Assembly: GCF_900115955.1 (NCBI RefSeq)
Contig: NZ_FOYL01000001.1
Span: 992,001 to 1,056,000, forward strand
Reading direction: 5' to 3'
DNA: 64,000 bases
Source: Lentzea waywayandensis
Lineage (GTDB): Bacteria; Actinomycetota; Actinomycetes; Mycobacteriales; Pseudonocardiaceae
Position numbers and translations under genes: made by a program. The notes under the pieces are model-generated. The model saw only the letters and a program-made list of their open reading frames with translations. It searched no databases and was not told where the DNA came from. Below are positions 25,756-35,900 of this stretch, in pieces (position 1 is the stretch's first letter; each line of letters begins with the position of its first letter).

Positions 25756-28700
25756 AGATCGAGCAGGTCGGCGACGGAGAGCGAGGACCTGGCCTCGGCT
25801 CTGATCGCACCGACGGATACGGGTGTGGTGTCACGCAACCGGTCGACCTCGGTCGCGATGCCGGCGACGGTCGGGTGGTCGAACAGGGACCGCATCGGAA
25901 GCCGGACCCCCAGTTCGCTCTCGATGCGCGAGAGGATCCGGGCGGCCTTCAGCGAATGGCCGCCGAGATCGAAGAAGTCGCTGTCCCGGCCGATCGACTC
26001 CGCTCCGAGCACCTGCCGCCACAGGTTCGCGACGGCGACCTCGGTGAGCGTCTGCGGCTCGTCGAGCTCCTCGGCGGTGATCTCCGGGTCCGGCAGCGCC
26101 CGCAGGTCGAGCTTTCCGTTGCGGGTCAACGGCAACGACTCCAGCGGCACCAGCGCGGACGGCACCAGGTAGGCGGGCAGCGCGTCCCGCACGTGCCGCA
26201 TCAGCTCGTCGAGCTGCTCCTCGCCCGCCCGCTCCAGCACGACGTAGCCGACCAGGCTCACGTCACCGGCGGCGTCCTCCCGGGGCACGACCACGGCCTG
26301 GCGGACGAGTCCCGACGAGTGCAGGCAGGCCTCGACCTCACCCGGCTCGATCCGGAACCCGCGGATCTTGACCTGCCGGTCGGCCCGCCCCAGGTACTCG
26401 AACGTCCCGTCGGGCAGCAGCCGCGCCAGGTCACCGCTCCGGTACAGCCGCGCGCCAGGCCTGCCACCGACGTGGTCGGGCACGAACTTGTCGGCGGTCA
26501 GAGCGGGATTGCCGACGTAGCCACGGCCGACACCGTCACCGCCGATGCACAGCTCGCCCACCGCCATCGGCGGCACCGGCTCCAGGTACTGGTCCAGCAC
26601 GTAGAGCTGCGTGTTGCTCAGCGCGCGCCCCAACGGAATGCGGCCTTCCGCGCGCTCGCACTCGTGGCTGGAGGCGAAGGTCGTGGTCTCTGTGGGGCCG
26701 TAGCCGTTCACGACGTGCCGGGGACCACCGGGGTGCGCGATCAGGGTGGCGATCGCGTGCTCGTCCGGCTGTTCGCCGCCGAACACGAAGTAGCGCAACC
26801 CCGACAACGCGCCGGGCATCTCCCGTGCCACGTGCATGGCGACCGAGGTGGTGAGGAACAGCGTGTCGATCTCGTTGGCCCGCAACCACTCCCCCAGCGC
26901 CGCCGGGTCGAGTGCGACGTCCTTGGGCAGCCCGATCAGCCGGCCGCCGTTCAGCAACGCGCCCCAGATCTCGAACGTCGCCGCGTCGAACGTGGTCGTG
27001 GACGCCTGCGCGACCCGGTCACGAGGCGCGAAGTCGACGTAGTTGGTGTCGCGGACCAGCCGGACGACGTTGCGGTGGCTGACGCACACGCCCTTCGGCA
27101 TGCCGGTGGAACCGGACGTGTACATCACGTACGCGAGGTCGTCCGCGACGAGAGTCCGTTGTGGACGGTCGGCGGGACACGTGAGGACCATGGCCGACAG
27201 GTCGACCAGCTCGACGCCGGACAGCTCGGCGGACCGGTCCGCGACGACGACAGCGGCGGAAGCGTCGGCACACAGGGCTTGTAGGCGGTCGAGCGGGTAC
27301 TCCGGGTCGAGCGGCAGGTAGGCGCCGCCCGCCTTCAGCACGGCGATCGCGGCGACGATCCAGTCCACCCCGCGGTCCATCAGGATGCCGACGGGCGTTC
27401 CGGTGCCGACCCCGAGCGTGCCGAGGTGCGCGGTGAGCCGGTTGGCCCGCAGGTCCAGTTCCGCGTAGGTGAGCTTCACGTCGCCGAACTCGACGGCGAC
27501 GTCACCGGAGTACCGGTCGACGGTCTGCTCGAACAGCTCGACGAGCGTCGCGTCCGCCGGGTACGCGGTCGCGTTCGCGTTGAGGTCGCGGACGATCCGT
27601 TCGCGCTCGTCACCGGACAGCAGCGAGAGGTTCGACAACCGCACGTCGGGTGTGGTCGTGAGCTGGCCGAGCACGGTGGCGAAACGCTCGGTCAGGTCGA
27701 CGACGTCGGCACGCCGGTAGAGCGCGGTGCGGAACTTGACCCAGCCGCGCATCTCGCCGCTGCCGGAGTCGGGCAGCTGGAGTTCGAGGTCGTAGATCCC
27801 CTGGTCGCTGGTGCCCTGGGTGAACGTGAAGACGCAGCCACCGGCGGCCAGCGGACCGGCCAGCGGCGGCGGGGAGGCGAAGACCACCTGGAAGATCGGG
27901 TGCCGGTCGACGTCCCCTGTCTGCCCGAGTGCCTCGCAGACCTGGTGGAACGGCGCGTCGCGGTGGTCGAGGGCGTCCAGCACGGTGTCGCGGACGACGT
28001 CCATCGCCTCGCGGTACGTGGGGTCGGAGCCGAGTCGCACGCGCAGCGCCAGCATGTTGACGAAGTAGCCGACCAGGTCGTGGGTGTCGGCGTGCTCACG
28101 CCCGGCGGACGGGGAGCCGACCACGATGTCCGACGAGCCGGTCAATCGGTGCAGCAGCACGGAGAACGCGCTCAGCAGCACCATGAACGACGACGACCGG
28201 TACGTGCTCGCCGCGCGCCGCACCGCGTTCGCCAGTTCCTCCGGCACGACCAGCGGCAGTGCCTCGGCGGCGAAGTCGGGCTGGGCCGGGCGGGTGCGGA
28301 TGGCCGGCAGTTCCAGCGGTTCCGGCAGGTCGGCCAGCTCCGAACGCCAGTGCTCGACCTCTCCCGCGAGAGGCGCGATGTCGCGGAAGGCGACCGAGGG
28401 CCGGGGCAGCGAGACGTCCGCACCGTCCACTGCGGACTGGTAGCAGCGCGGAAGCTCGTCCTGGATCACCGCGACCGACGCGCCGTCGATCGCGATGTGG
28501 TGCACCAGCAGGACGAGCTGGTGGCGGTCGTCCTCCAGGCGCAGCAACACGATGCGCAGCGGCAGTCCGCCGGAGATGTCGACGCGGAGGGCGAGTTCGG
28601 CCGCCACCAACGCCTCGGCGCGTGCCGAGCGTTCGGCGGGCGGAAGATCACGCAGGTCGCGCGTCGCGATCGACACGTGCGCTTCCAGCGCGATCTCCGG

Positions 28701-28913
28701 TACGAGCTCGGTGCCGTCGTGGCGGTAGCTGGTGCGCAACGGTTCGTGCCGGTTCACCACCGCGGTCAGCGCGGCGGCGAGCGCGTAGGTGTCCAGCTCG
28801 CCGGTGATCTCCACGTACACCGGCACGGTGTTGAACGTGGCGTCCGGCGCGAGCTGGTCGGAGAACCAGATCTGCTGCTGACCGCGGGTGGCCGCGGGGT
28901 GCTGCTGGGTCAC
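25752..28913 (-). CDS. NRPS module, C-A-PCP (first module, probably valine)
   Basis: 1053 residues: an N-terminal C domain (HHIAIDG), an A domain (about 455-950: MYTSGSTGMPKGV, NGYGPTETT, YRSGDLARL, NGKLD) and a PCP (Ser987 in LGGHSLKAA). The pocket code read by eye is D-A-F-F-V-G-G-T-F, close to valine codes of the DAFWIGGTF type, so Val or another branched residue is predicted. As first synthetase in gene order it still begins with a C domain, so the chain may start with an acyl group supplied from outside (a starter C domain). Its GTG start overlaps the thioesterase stop. Confidence 0.9.
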   Translation of the reverse strand: MTQQHPAATRGQQQIWFSDQLAPDATFNTVPVYVEITGELDTYALAAALTAVVNRHEPLRTSYRHDGTELVPEIALEAHVSIATRDLRDLPPAERSARAEALVAAELALRVDISGGLPLRIVLLRLEDDRHQLVLLVHHIAIDGASVAVIQDELPRCYQSAVDGADVSLPRPSVAFRDIAPLAGEVEHWRSELADLPEPLELPAIRTRPAQPDFAAEALPLVVPEELANAVRRAASTYRSSSFMVLLSAFSVLLHRLTGSSDIVVGSPSAGREHADTHDLVGYFVNMLALRVRLGSDPTYREAMDVVRDTVLDALDHRDAPFHQVCEALGQTGDVDRHPIFQVVFASPPPLAGPLAAGGCVFTFTQGTSDQGIYDLELQLPDSGSGEMRGWVKFRTALYRRADVVDLTERFATVLGQLTTTPDVRLSNLSLLSGDERERIVRDLNANATAYPADATLVELFEQTVDRYSGDVAVEFGDVKLTYAELDLRANRLTAHLGTLGVGTGTPVGILMDRGVDWIVAAIAVLKAGGAYLPLDPEYPLDRLQALCADASAAVVVADRSAELSGVELVDLSAMVLTCPADRPQRTLVADDLAYVMYTSGSTGMPKGVCVSHRNVVRLVRDTNYVDFAPRDRVAQASTTTFDAATFEIWGALLNGGRLIGLPKDVALDPAALGEWLRANEIDTLFLTTSVAMHVAREMPGALSGLRYFVFGGEQPDEHAIATLIAHPGGPRHVVNGYGPTETTTFASSHECERAEGRIPLGRALSNTQLYVLDQYLEPVPPMAVGELCIGGDGVGRGYVGNPALTADKFVPDHVGGRPGARLYRSGDLARLLPDGTFEYLGRADRQVKIRGFRIEPGEVEACLHSSGLVRQAVVVPREDAAGDVSLVGYVVLERAGEEQLDELMRHVRDALPAYLVPSALVPLESLPLTRNGKLDLRALPDPEITAEELDEPQTLTEVAVANLWRQVLGAESIGRDSDFFDLGGHSLKAARILSRIESELGVRLPMRSLFDHPTVAGIATEVDRLRDTTPVSVGAIRAEARSSLSVADLLDL

Positions 28914-29650
28914 TGCACACCTTCCCTGGCGGTCGCCGAACGCAGGGCGCTCGTCACCGCTGCCGGATCGTCTTTGAGGTAGAAGTGGCCGCCGGGCCGG
29001 ACCACGAGGTCGAAGCCGGCGACGGTGTGGTGCTGCCAGGCGGCGACGTCGGCCACGGTCGCGAGCGGGTCATCGGTGCCGGAGAACGCGGTGATGGGCA
29101 CGTCGATCACGTCCCGCACACCGTGGAACCCGGCGCACACGGTCAGGTCGGCGCGCAGCGTCGGCAGGAGCAGGCCGAGCATCTCCCTGTGTGCCAGCAG
29201 GTCCGCGGGCACACCGCCGAGCGTGGTCATCCAGTCGAGCAGACCGTCGTCGTCGAGCAGGTGCGGCTCGCCACCGAACGCCAGGTGCGGGGCCTTGGCC
29301 GCGGACACGAACAGGTGCTCGACCTGGTCGCCGAGCCTGCGCGCGACGTCGAACGCGAGCAGCCCACCCATGCTGTGGCCGAACAACACCAGCGGCTTCG
29401 GGATCTCCGCGCGGATCGCCTCGGCCAGTGGCGCGGCGATCAGTGCCGCCTCGGTGACCGCGGGTTCGCCGAACCGCCGTTCCCTGCCCGGCAGCACCGC
29501 GCTCCACAGCTCGACCGAGTCGCCCAGCAGGTCCGGCCAGTCCCAGAAGGCCGACGCACCACCGCCGGCGTACGGAACGCACACCACCCGCAGTGCCGCC
29601 TTCGGCCGAGGCCGAGGACAGATCAGCCAGCTACTCCCCACCCGTAACAC
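28910..29650 (-). CDS. Type II thioesterase, first gene of the biosynthetic operon
   Basis: 246 residues of the external TEII family: VPYAGGGASAFWDW, nucleophile GHSMGGLLAFD, aspartate in GTDDPLA and histidine in GGHFYL. Such enzymes remove wrong or stalled acyl groups from carrier proteins. No integrated type I thioesterase is seen in the assembly line, so this protein, the KASIII-like enzyme or the end of the large NRPS would have to release the product. The GTG at 29650 follows AAGGA at good spacing, and the second codon is TTA, a rare leucine codon in high-GC actinomycetes that can make translation depend on the bldA tRNA. Confidence 0.9.
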   Translation of the reverse strand: MLRVGSSWLICPRPRPKAALRVVCVPYAGGGASAFWDWPDLLGDSVELWSAVLPGRERRFGEPAVTEAALIAAPLAEAIRAEIPKPLVLFGHSMGGLLAFDVARRLGDQVEHLFVSAAKAPHLAFGGEPHLLDDDGLLDWMTTLGGVPADLLAHREMLGLLLPTLRADLTVCAGFHGVRDVIDVPITAFSGTDDPLATVADVAAWQHHTVAGFDLVVRPGGHFYLKDDPAAVTSALRSATAREGVQ

Positions 29651-29749
29651 CCCCGTGTTCCTTCACTGCGACGAAGCTACGAAGTGCCTCTTAGAGCGCC
29701 CTTCGGGAAACGTGATGGTTCTCTTATCCCTGCGCTACCAGCAGAAACA

Positions 29750-29799
29750 CGACTGGGGCCACCCTCGCGAACGCTCGTCCGCGACAGTGGCCCCAGTCG
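29750..29799 (-). terminator. Strong stem-loop between regulator and biosynthetic operon
   Basis: Arms CGACTGGGGCCAC (29750-29762) and GTGGCCCCAGTCG (29787-29799) are perfectly complementary over 13 bases; an inner TCGCG/CGCGA stem shortens the loop. It follows the stop of the minus-strand regulator gene at 29814. It probably ends that transcript, which would leave 29651-29749 to hold the operon's own promoter. No clear -35/-10 pair stands out there. Confidence 0.7.
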
Positions 29800-29813
29800 G
29801 TGCGAGCGCAGGC

Positions 29814-32800
29814 TCAGCCCGCCCGAAGAACTCCCGAAGGCCTGTCGCCGAACAGATCCGGCTCGGAGGGCCGAACGCCGATCTCCCGCATCTGCTCCAG
29901 GTAGACCTGATACCGCCGCCGTGCCTCGCCGTGCCGACCGGCCGCCCTGAGCGCCTTCACCAGCCGCACGTGCGCACCCTCGTCGTAGCGGTCGAGTTCG
30001 AGCATCCGGACCAGGTACCCGACCTGCTGATCGGGATCACGCACGAGCTGCACCAACGCGCGCAGCACGGCGGTGTATCTCCCCAACACCTCTTCGCGCA
30101 CCTGGATCGCCCACTGCTCGTACGGTTCCTCGGCCAGGAACTCGCCGAGGTACAGCTCGTCCGCGGCGATCAGCAACGGCAACGCGGCCTGGTCGCCCCG
30201 CCGGTGCGCCACCAGCGCGGTGCTCGCGGCCCCGAGGAACCCCGCCACGTCGAGGTCCACAAGGGACAGATCGAGCGACACCGTGTCGCGGTCGGCGACC
30301 AGCGGTTCGGCGTCGGCGGGCAACCCCGGCACGCACAACACGGTCCGCAACGTCGACAGCAGCACGGAGAGCCGGTTCGCCGTGCGGTCCGACAGGTCGT
30401 CCGGCCACAGCAGCTCCACCAGCTGCGGCCGTGGCACCGGCCGCCCGCTGTTGCCCGCCAGGATCTTCAGCAGATCCCTCGCCTTCTTCGACTGCCACAG
30501 CGCGGACGGCACCGGGACACCGTCGCGCAGCACCTGGAACCCGCCGAGCGTCCGCACGACGATCCGCGCGCTCCTCGGCGCGCCCGCACCGAGCACGTCG
30601 GCCATCGACACGTCGGTGCGAACTCCGTGCGCGTGCACCGCGTTCTCGAACCGGACCACGTCCACTCCGGTCAGCCGGGCCACCGCGAGCTCCGCGATCG
30701 CCGCGCCCACCGGATCGTCCGCCGCCTTCCAGACCATCACGGCCTCGGCCAGCAACGCCTTCCGATCCGCCGAGGTCGCCGCCGCCAGCTGCAACGCGTC
30801 CGCGAGTCCCGCCTTGTCACCGCGACGACCCGCCAACGCCCGCGCGGTGGCCGCGTCCGCCCGCGCCGTCTCCCGATCGCCCGCCAGCACCGCGACCCAG
30901 CCGCGGGCGAGCAACGCGGGCACCTCCCGCAGCCGCAGAACCTGGCTGGTGGCAACGGCCTGTTCCGCGAGCTGTCGTGCCCTGCCGGGATCCTCGCCCG
31001 CCACGACCCTGGCGAGCGTCGCGCAGACGAGCGGATCGGTGCCCGGCAACGCCATCGCCTCGTCGAGGAACGCCTGCGCCTGACCGGGTTCGCCCCTCCG
31101 GCGATGCACCTCCGCCTTGATCACCAGGTGCCGCGGGCACCGGCCGGCGTCGCGCAGGGCGTCGTCGAACCTCCCGAGCCTGACCGCGGCGAGCGCCCTG
31201 ACGCCCAAGCAGTCCGGTTCGTGGCCGGTCAGTCCCGCCTGCCTGCCGAGGACCAGGATCTCGTCGATCTCGGCCAGCGCCTGCGCCGGATCGGTCTCGG
31301 CGGCCAGGAACCACGCCCGTTCGGACCGGATCGTCAGCTCCAGCATTCGGCAGCCCGCCCGTCTCGCCCGGTCCACGGCCTGGCCGTAGTGCAGCTCGAA
31401 CGCCGCCCGGTCGCCGTCGAACCCGGCGAGCAACCCGCACGCCCTGCTGCTCCAGGCGAACGCGGCGTGGCCGCCACAACGGCGGGCCGTCTCGGCGCAC
31501 CTGCCGGCCAGCTCCCGTGCCTTCTCGTGCCGCCCGGTCTCGCGGAACCAGCGCACGGCCAGCGACAGCAACCTCACCTCGTCCAGCGACGCGACGGCGT
31601 CGAACACCGTGCGCTCGAACACCTCGACGGCCTTGTCGGTCTGCCCGGCGAGCGCGTGCAGCTGCCCCATCCGCCACGACGACCTCACGGTGCGTTCGCC
31701 CGCCTGCTCGTAGCAGTGCAGCGCCCCGAGCCAGTCACCCTTGTGCTGCAAAGCGAAACCCCAGACCAGGTGCAGACGGGAGTCGTCGATCTCCAGCTGT
31801 TCCAGAGCCGCGAGCACCGCGTCGGCGTCACCGCCCGCGACGATCCGCTCGTCTCCGCGCAGCAGCAGTTGCGCGACCAGGTCCCACTTCCGCGCCGCGA
31901 CAAGGTGTCTGAGGGCTTCGGCGTGCGCACCGGTGCGTTCGCAGAAGACCGCGGCCTTGACGCGGATCTCCGGGTCCTCGGTGTCGCGGCGCGACAACTC
32001 CGCGATCGGTTCGAGGACGCTCCAGTCCGGGCCGGTCAGCAGTCCGCGCCGGGCGAGTCCTCGCAGCGTCTCCCGGACGTCGGTGAACCCGAGCGCCACG
32101 CACAGCGCCGTGCTCACCCGGCCAAGCGTTGCGATGGCACGCAACAGTTCCCGGTTCTCCTCGGGCTCGGCGGCCAGCACGGACGCCGCGAGCTCGTCCT
32201 CGCTGTGGCCCTCGCCGTTCAGGACCACGGCCGCCGGCCAGCCACCGGTCCGCGCCAGCACCCCGGCCGCGTCCGCGTCGACGAGCGCGGCGATCTCCTG
32301 CTCGGTGAAGGCGAGCTGCCGGGAGTCGATCTCGCTCACCGGTCCGGGATCGAACCCCAGTTCGCCGCGGGTCAGCAGCACCACGCTGAGGAGTTCCGGG
32401 CCGCGCAGGCACAACGACTCGATCAACCGGGCGGAGTCACTGCCCTCCGGCAGCGCCCCGGCGTCGTCGACCACCAGCACGACGGGCTCGTCGAGGTGCA
32501 CGTCCAGCAGCCCGCGGATCAGGCTCGCGACCGTGTCCGCGCCCTGGGCCGTGGTCGTGATCAGTTCGGCGGGAAGGCGCGGCAACCGCTGGCGCAACGC
32601 GCGCAACAGCCCGCGCGACAGGCGTTCGAGCGAGGTGCCCGCGTCGGCGGCGTTCAGCCAGCAGGCGCGTCGCGTCGCCGCCCACGCGGCCACCGAAGTC
32701 GTCTTCCCCCAACCGGGTCCCGCCTTCACCACGACCACCTTGTGGGCGGACGCGGCGTCGAGCGTCGCGGTCAGCGCGGGCCGGTCCACCAGCCGTGCGG

Positions 32801-32819
32801 GTAACGCGGGCTGCAGCAT
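29814..32819 (-). CDS. Large ATPase regulator with C-terminal BTAD (MalT/SARP hybrid)
   Basis: About 1000 residues. The N-terminal STAND-type NTPase has a P-loop GPGWGKTT and an aspartate-rich VLVVDDAG Walker B. A long helical repeat region follows. The C-terminal part begins near IVVRTLGGFQVLRDG and contains a winged-helix DNA-binding domain and a bacterial transcriptional activation domain (ELYLGEFLAEEPYEQW to RRRYQVYLEQM). This inverted order, with the BTAD at the end, resembles MalT-like cluster regulators. The start is uncertain: ATG 32819 begins the homology (AAGGAAG upstream), and ATG 32867 and 32906 are in frame. Its place just upstream of the NRPS operon suggests pathway-specific activation. 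Confidence 0.82.
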   Translation of the reverse strand: MLQPALPARLVDRPALTATLDAASAHKVVVVKAGPGWGKTTSVAAWAATRRACWLNAADAGTSLERLSRGLLRALRQRLPRLPAELITTTAQGADTVASLIRGLLDVHLDEPVVLVVDDAGALPEGSDSARLIESLCLRGPELLSVVLLTRGELGFDPGPVSEIDSRQLAFTEQEIAALVDADAAGVLARTGGWPAAVVLNGEGHSEDELAASVLAAEPEENRELLRAIATLGRVSTALCVALGFTDVRETLRGLARRGLLTGPDWSVLEPIAELSRRDTEDPEIRVKAAVFCERTGAHAEALRHLVAARKWDLVAQLLLRGDERIVAGGDADAVLAALEQLEIDDSRLHLVWGFALQHKGDWLGALHCYEQAGERTVRSSWRMGQLHALAGQTDKAVEVFERTVFDAVASLDEVRLLSLAVRWFRETGRHEKARELAGRCAETARRCGGHAAFAWSSRACGLLAGFDGDRAAFELHYGQAVDRARRAGCRMLELTIRSERAWFLAAETDPAQALAEIDEILVLGRQAGLTGHEPDCLGVRALAAVRLGRFDDALRDAGRCPRHLVIKAEVHRRRGEPGQAQAFLDEAMALPGTDPLVCATLARVVAGEDPGRARQLAEQAVATSQVLRLREVPALLARGWVAVLAGDRETARADAATARALAGRRGDKAGLADALQLAAATSADRKALLAEAVMVWKAADDPVGAAIAELAVARLTGVDVVRFENAVHAHGVRTDVSMADVLGAGAPRSARIVVRTLGGFQVLRDGVPVPSALWQSKKARDLLKILAGNSGRPVPRPQLVELLWPDDLSDRTANRLSVLLSTLRTVLCVPGLPADAEPLVADRDTVSLDLSLVDLDVAGFLGAASTALVAHRRGDQAALPLLIAADELYLGEFLAEEPYEQWAIQVREEVLGRYTAVLRALVQLVRDPDQQVGYLVRMLELDRYDEGAHVRLVKALRAAGRHGEARRRYQVYLEQMREIGVRPSEPDLFGDRPSGVLRAG

Positions 32820-32921
32820 CTTCGAGCACCACTTCCTTGCCGTACAACCTGTCGGGAAGGAGTGCATCAACGCCTTGCATCCGTGCCGCATCGACGACCG
32901 ATGCACGGATGTCGTACCTGG

Positions 32922-35900
32922 TCAGCCCACTGATGCGATCTCGCGCACGACCGTCAGCGCTCTCGGCGCCTCCTGGCCGCTGACGCAGCGCATGCACTCC
33001 GCGCCGGCATCACCCAGGTGCGCCCGGGGGTTCTCCGCGTCCACGGCACCGTCCGGGTACAGGGCGACGGCCCGCTCCCAGTGCGTGCGGGCCCAGGCGA
33101 GATCTCCCCGCCGGGCGGCGACGTGCGCGAGTCCCTCGTGGGCCCGTGCCCGCACCATCGGCAACGCGCCGGCCATCGCCAGTTCCTCGGCGTTCCACAG
33201 CAACGCCTCCGCCTCGCGCAGCCGTCCGGCCGCGAGGCAGGTCTCCGCGAGCCCGTTCAGCGCGTCGCCCTCCGGTTCCCGCAGGTCCATGCGCCGCGCC
33301 GACTCCAGGGCCTCCCTGCCCACGGCGAGGGCGTCCGCGATCCTGCCCTGCCGCCGGTACGTGACTCCCAGCCACGCCAAGGAGATCCCCTCACCGCGGC
33401 TCATTCCGATCTCGCGGCTGAGCCGCACGGCCCGTTCCAGTGCGACGGCCGCCTCCGCGTCACGTCCCCGAAGCTGCGCCAGCCAGCCGATGTTGATCAG
33501 CACGACCACCTCGCCGCCGACGTAGCCGTCCAGCTGGTGCATCGCGAGCGCGTCGCGGAACCGGGCGTCGGCCTCGCGGTACCGGCCGAGGTTGCAGTCC
33601 ACGAACCCGAGGTCGATGGTCGAGTTCACCTCGGCCCGCTGATCGCCGATCGACCGCGCGAGCGCGACGGCCTCGGCGAAGCTGGTCGCCGCGTCGTCGA
33701 GCATGCCCGCCTGCACCTGGGACGCGCCCAGGTCGCGCAGGCCGCCGATCGCCGCGGGCAGGTCGCCGAGCTCGCGGCTGATCGCGATGGCCCGGTCGAG
33801 GAACTCCAGCACCTCGCCGTGCCGACCGGCTTCCCGCAGCGCGAACGCGATGTTCGTCAGCGCCATCGACTCGCCGCACCGATCACCCAGCGCCTGTGCG
33901 GCCTTCAAAGCGTTGCGGGACAGTTCGAGCACGCCGGAACGCAGTCCGACGCGGGTCAGGTAGGGCGTGAGCAGGCACGGCAGCTGCCACGCGTGCACGT
34001 GCCAGCCGTGCGCGCTCGCGTAGTCGGCCACCGCCACCATGTTCTTGTACTCGGCCCGAAGCTGGCGGATGTCGTCCTCTTCGGACGCCGAGGCGGGCAG
34101 CTCCGGCTCCCACGTGAGGCCGGTCCCGAAACCGCGGCGACCCGGCAGGCTGCGCCGGCCGCGCACGTCCGCCAGATGCAGGTAGTAGTCGAACAACCGG
34201 CGGCGCGCGGTGTCCAGTTCGGACGGCGCGTCCGCCTCGTCGGCGAGGTCACGGGCGCAGTCGCGCACGAGGTCGTGCAGGCAGTAGCGGTCGGACCTGC
34301 GCTGCATCAGCAGGTTGCACTCGACCAGTTCCTCCAGCACGTCCTGTGCGTCGTAGACCGGCACCCCGGCGAGCGCTGCCGCCGCGTACGCGTCGAAATC
34401 GGCGCCGGGCACCAGGGCCAGCAACCGGAACAGCTCCTGCCGGTCCGCGGCGAGGTGGTGGTACGACAGCGCGAGCACGCCGGCCACGCTCAGGTCGTTG
34501 GCGGTGAACGCGCGGGCGCGGCGTTGCCGGTCGCGCAGCTGCTCGGCGAGGTGGGCGACGCTCCACGGTCTTCGGCAGAACCGGGAGGCGGCGATCCTGA
34601 TCGCCAGCGGGAGCCTGCCGCACAACGAGATCACGTCCGCGACCGCCTCCGGTTCGGCGTCCGCCCGGTCAGGGCCCGCGATCCGGCGGAACAGCGCCAC
34701 CGCGTCGTCGGCGGGCAGCACGTCGAGCGACACCGGGACGGCGCCCTCGATCGCCATGAGGTGACACCGGCTCACGATCAGCACCACCGCGCCGGACGCG
34801 CCGGGCAGCAGCGGTCTGACCTGGCCGGCGTCGGCCGCGTTGTCCAGCACCACCAGCACCCGCCGGTGCGCCATCTCGGCCAGCCAGAGGTCGCGGCGCG
34901 CGGCCGGATCCACCGGGATCTCCTCCGCCGGCACGCCGATCTGGCGCAGCAGTGACTCGAGCGCGGCACCCGCGGTCATCGGTGTGGTGTCCGCGGTGAA
35001 CCCGCGCAGGTCGACGTAGCAGCGCCCGTCCGGGAAGCGGTCCTCCAGCCGGTGCGCCACGTGCACGGCCAGCGCGGTCTTGCCGATGCCGCCCATGCCC
35101 TCGATGGTGACGATCGCGGGCGACCGGGTGCCGATCGCCTCGACGAGCCAGTCCACTTCGGACTCGCGGCCGGTGAAGTCGGGGATGTCGAACGGAAGGG
35201 ACGACGGCCTGACCTTGACCACCGGTCGTCGTTCCGGTTCCGGCTCTGGCTGGGCGCGGAGGAGTTCGGCGTGCAGGCTCCGGAGCTCTGGGCCGGGATC
35301 CGCGCCCAGTTCCTCGGCCAGCGCCCGCCGTCCCTGCTCGAACACCGTCAGCGCGTCGCCCCGGCGACCGGCGCGGTCCAGTGCGCGCATCAGCGTGGCG
35401 CGCAACGACTCCCGCAGCGGATGTTCGGCCACCTGACCGGTCAGCTCGCCCAGCAGCGAGGCGACCTCGCCCAGTTCCAGCCGCAGTTCCGCGAGTCGTT
35501 CCACGGCCTGGAGACGTTGTTCGCGCAGTCCCTCCGCCGCCGCGTCGATCGAGGCCGAGCGGAGCCCGGCCAGCACGGGTCCTCGCCACAGGTCGAGCGC
35601 GCTTTGCAGCAGCGCCACGGCCTGCGCCGGCATGCCCTCCCCTGCGGCGACCTCGGCGTCGCGGACCTGGGCGTGGAACAGGTCCGCGTCGAGGCGCCCG
35701 TCGGGCAGGTCGAGGCGGTAGCCGTGGGTGCTGGTGGTCAGCCGGCCGCCGCCCCCGGTGACGACGCGGCGCACCGCGGCCGCCGCGTTGCATACCTGGC
35801 GGCGCGCGGTCTGCGGCGGGTCCTCCCACAGTTCGTCGATCAGACGGTCGAAGGACACGACGGTGCCGGTGCCGAGCAGCAGGAGCGCCAGCAGTTTCTG

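Noticed and set aside
22588..26172. 1194-codon plus-strand open frame
   Set aside because: It is antisense to two clear NRPS genes, and its translation is the charged, low-complexity sequence typical of antisense frames in high-GC DNA. Other long plus-strand frames in 7.8-35 kb were rejected for the same reason.
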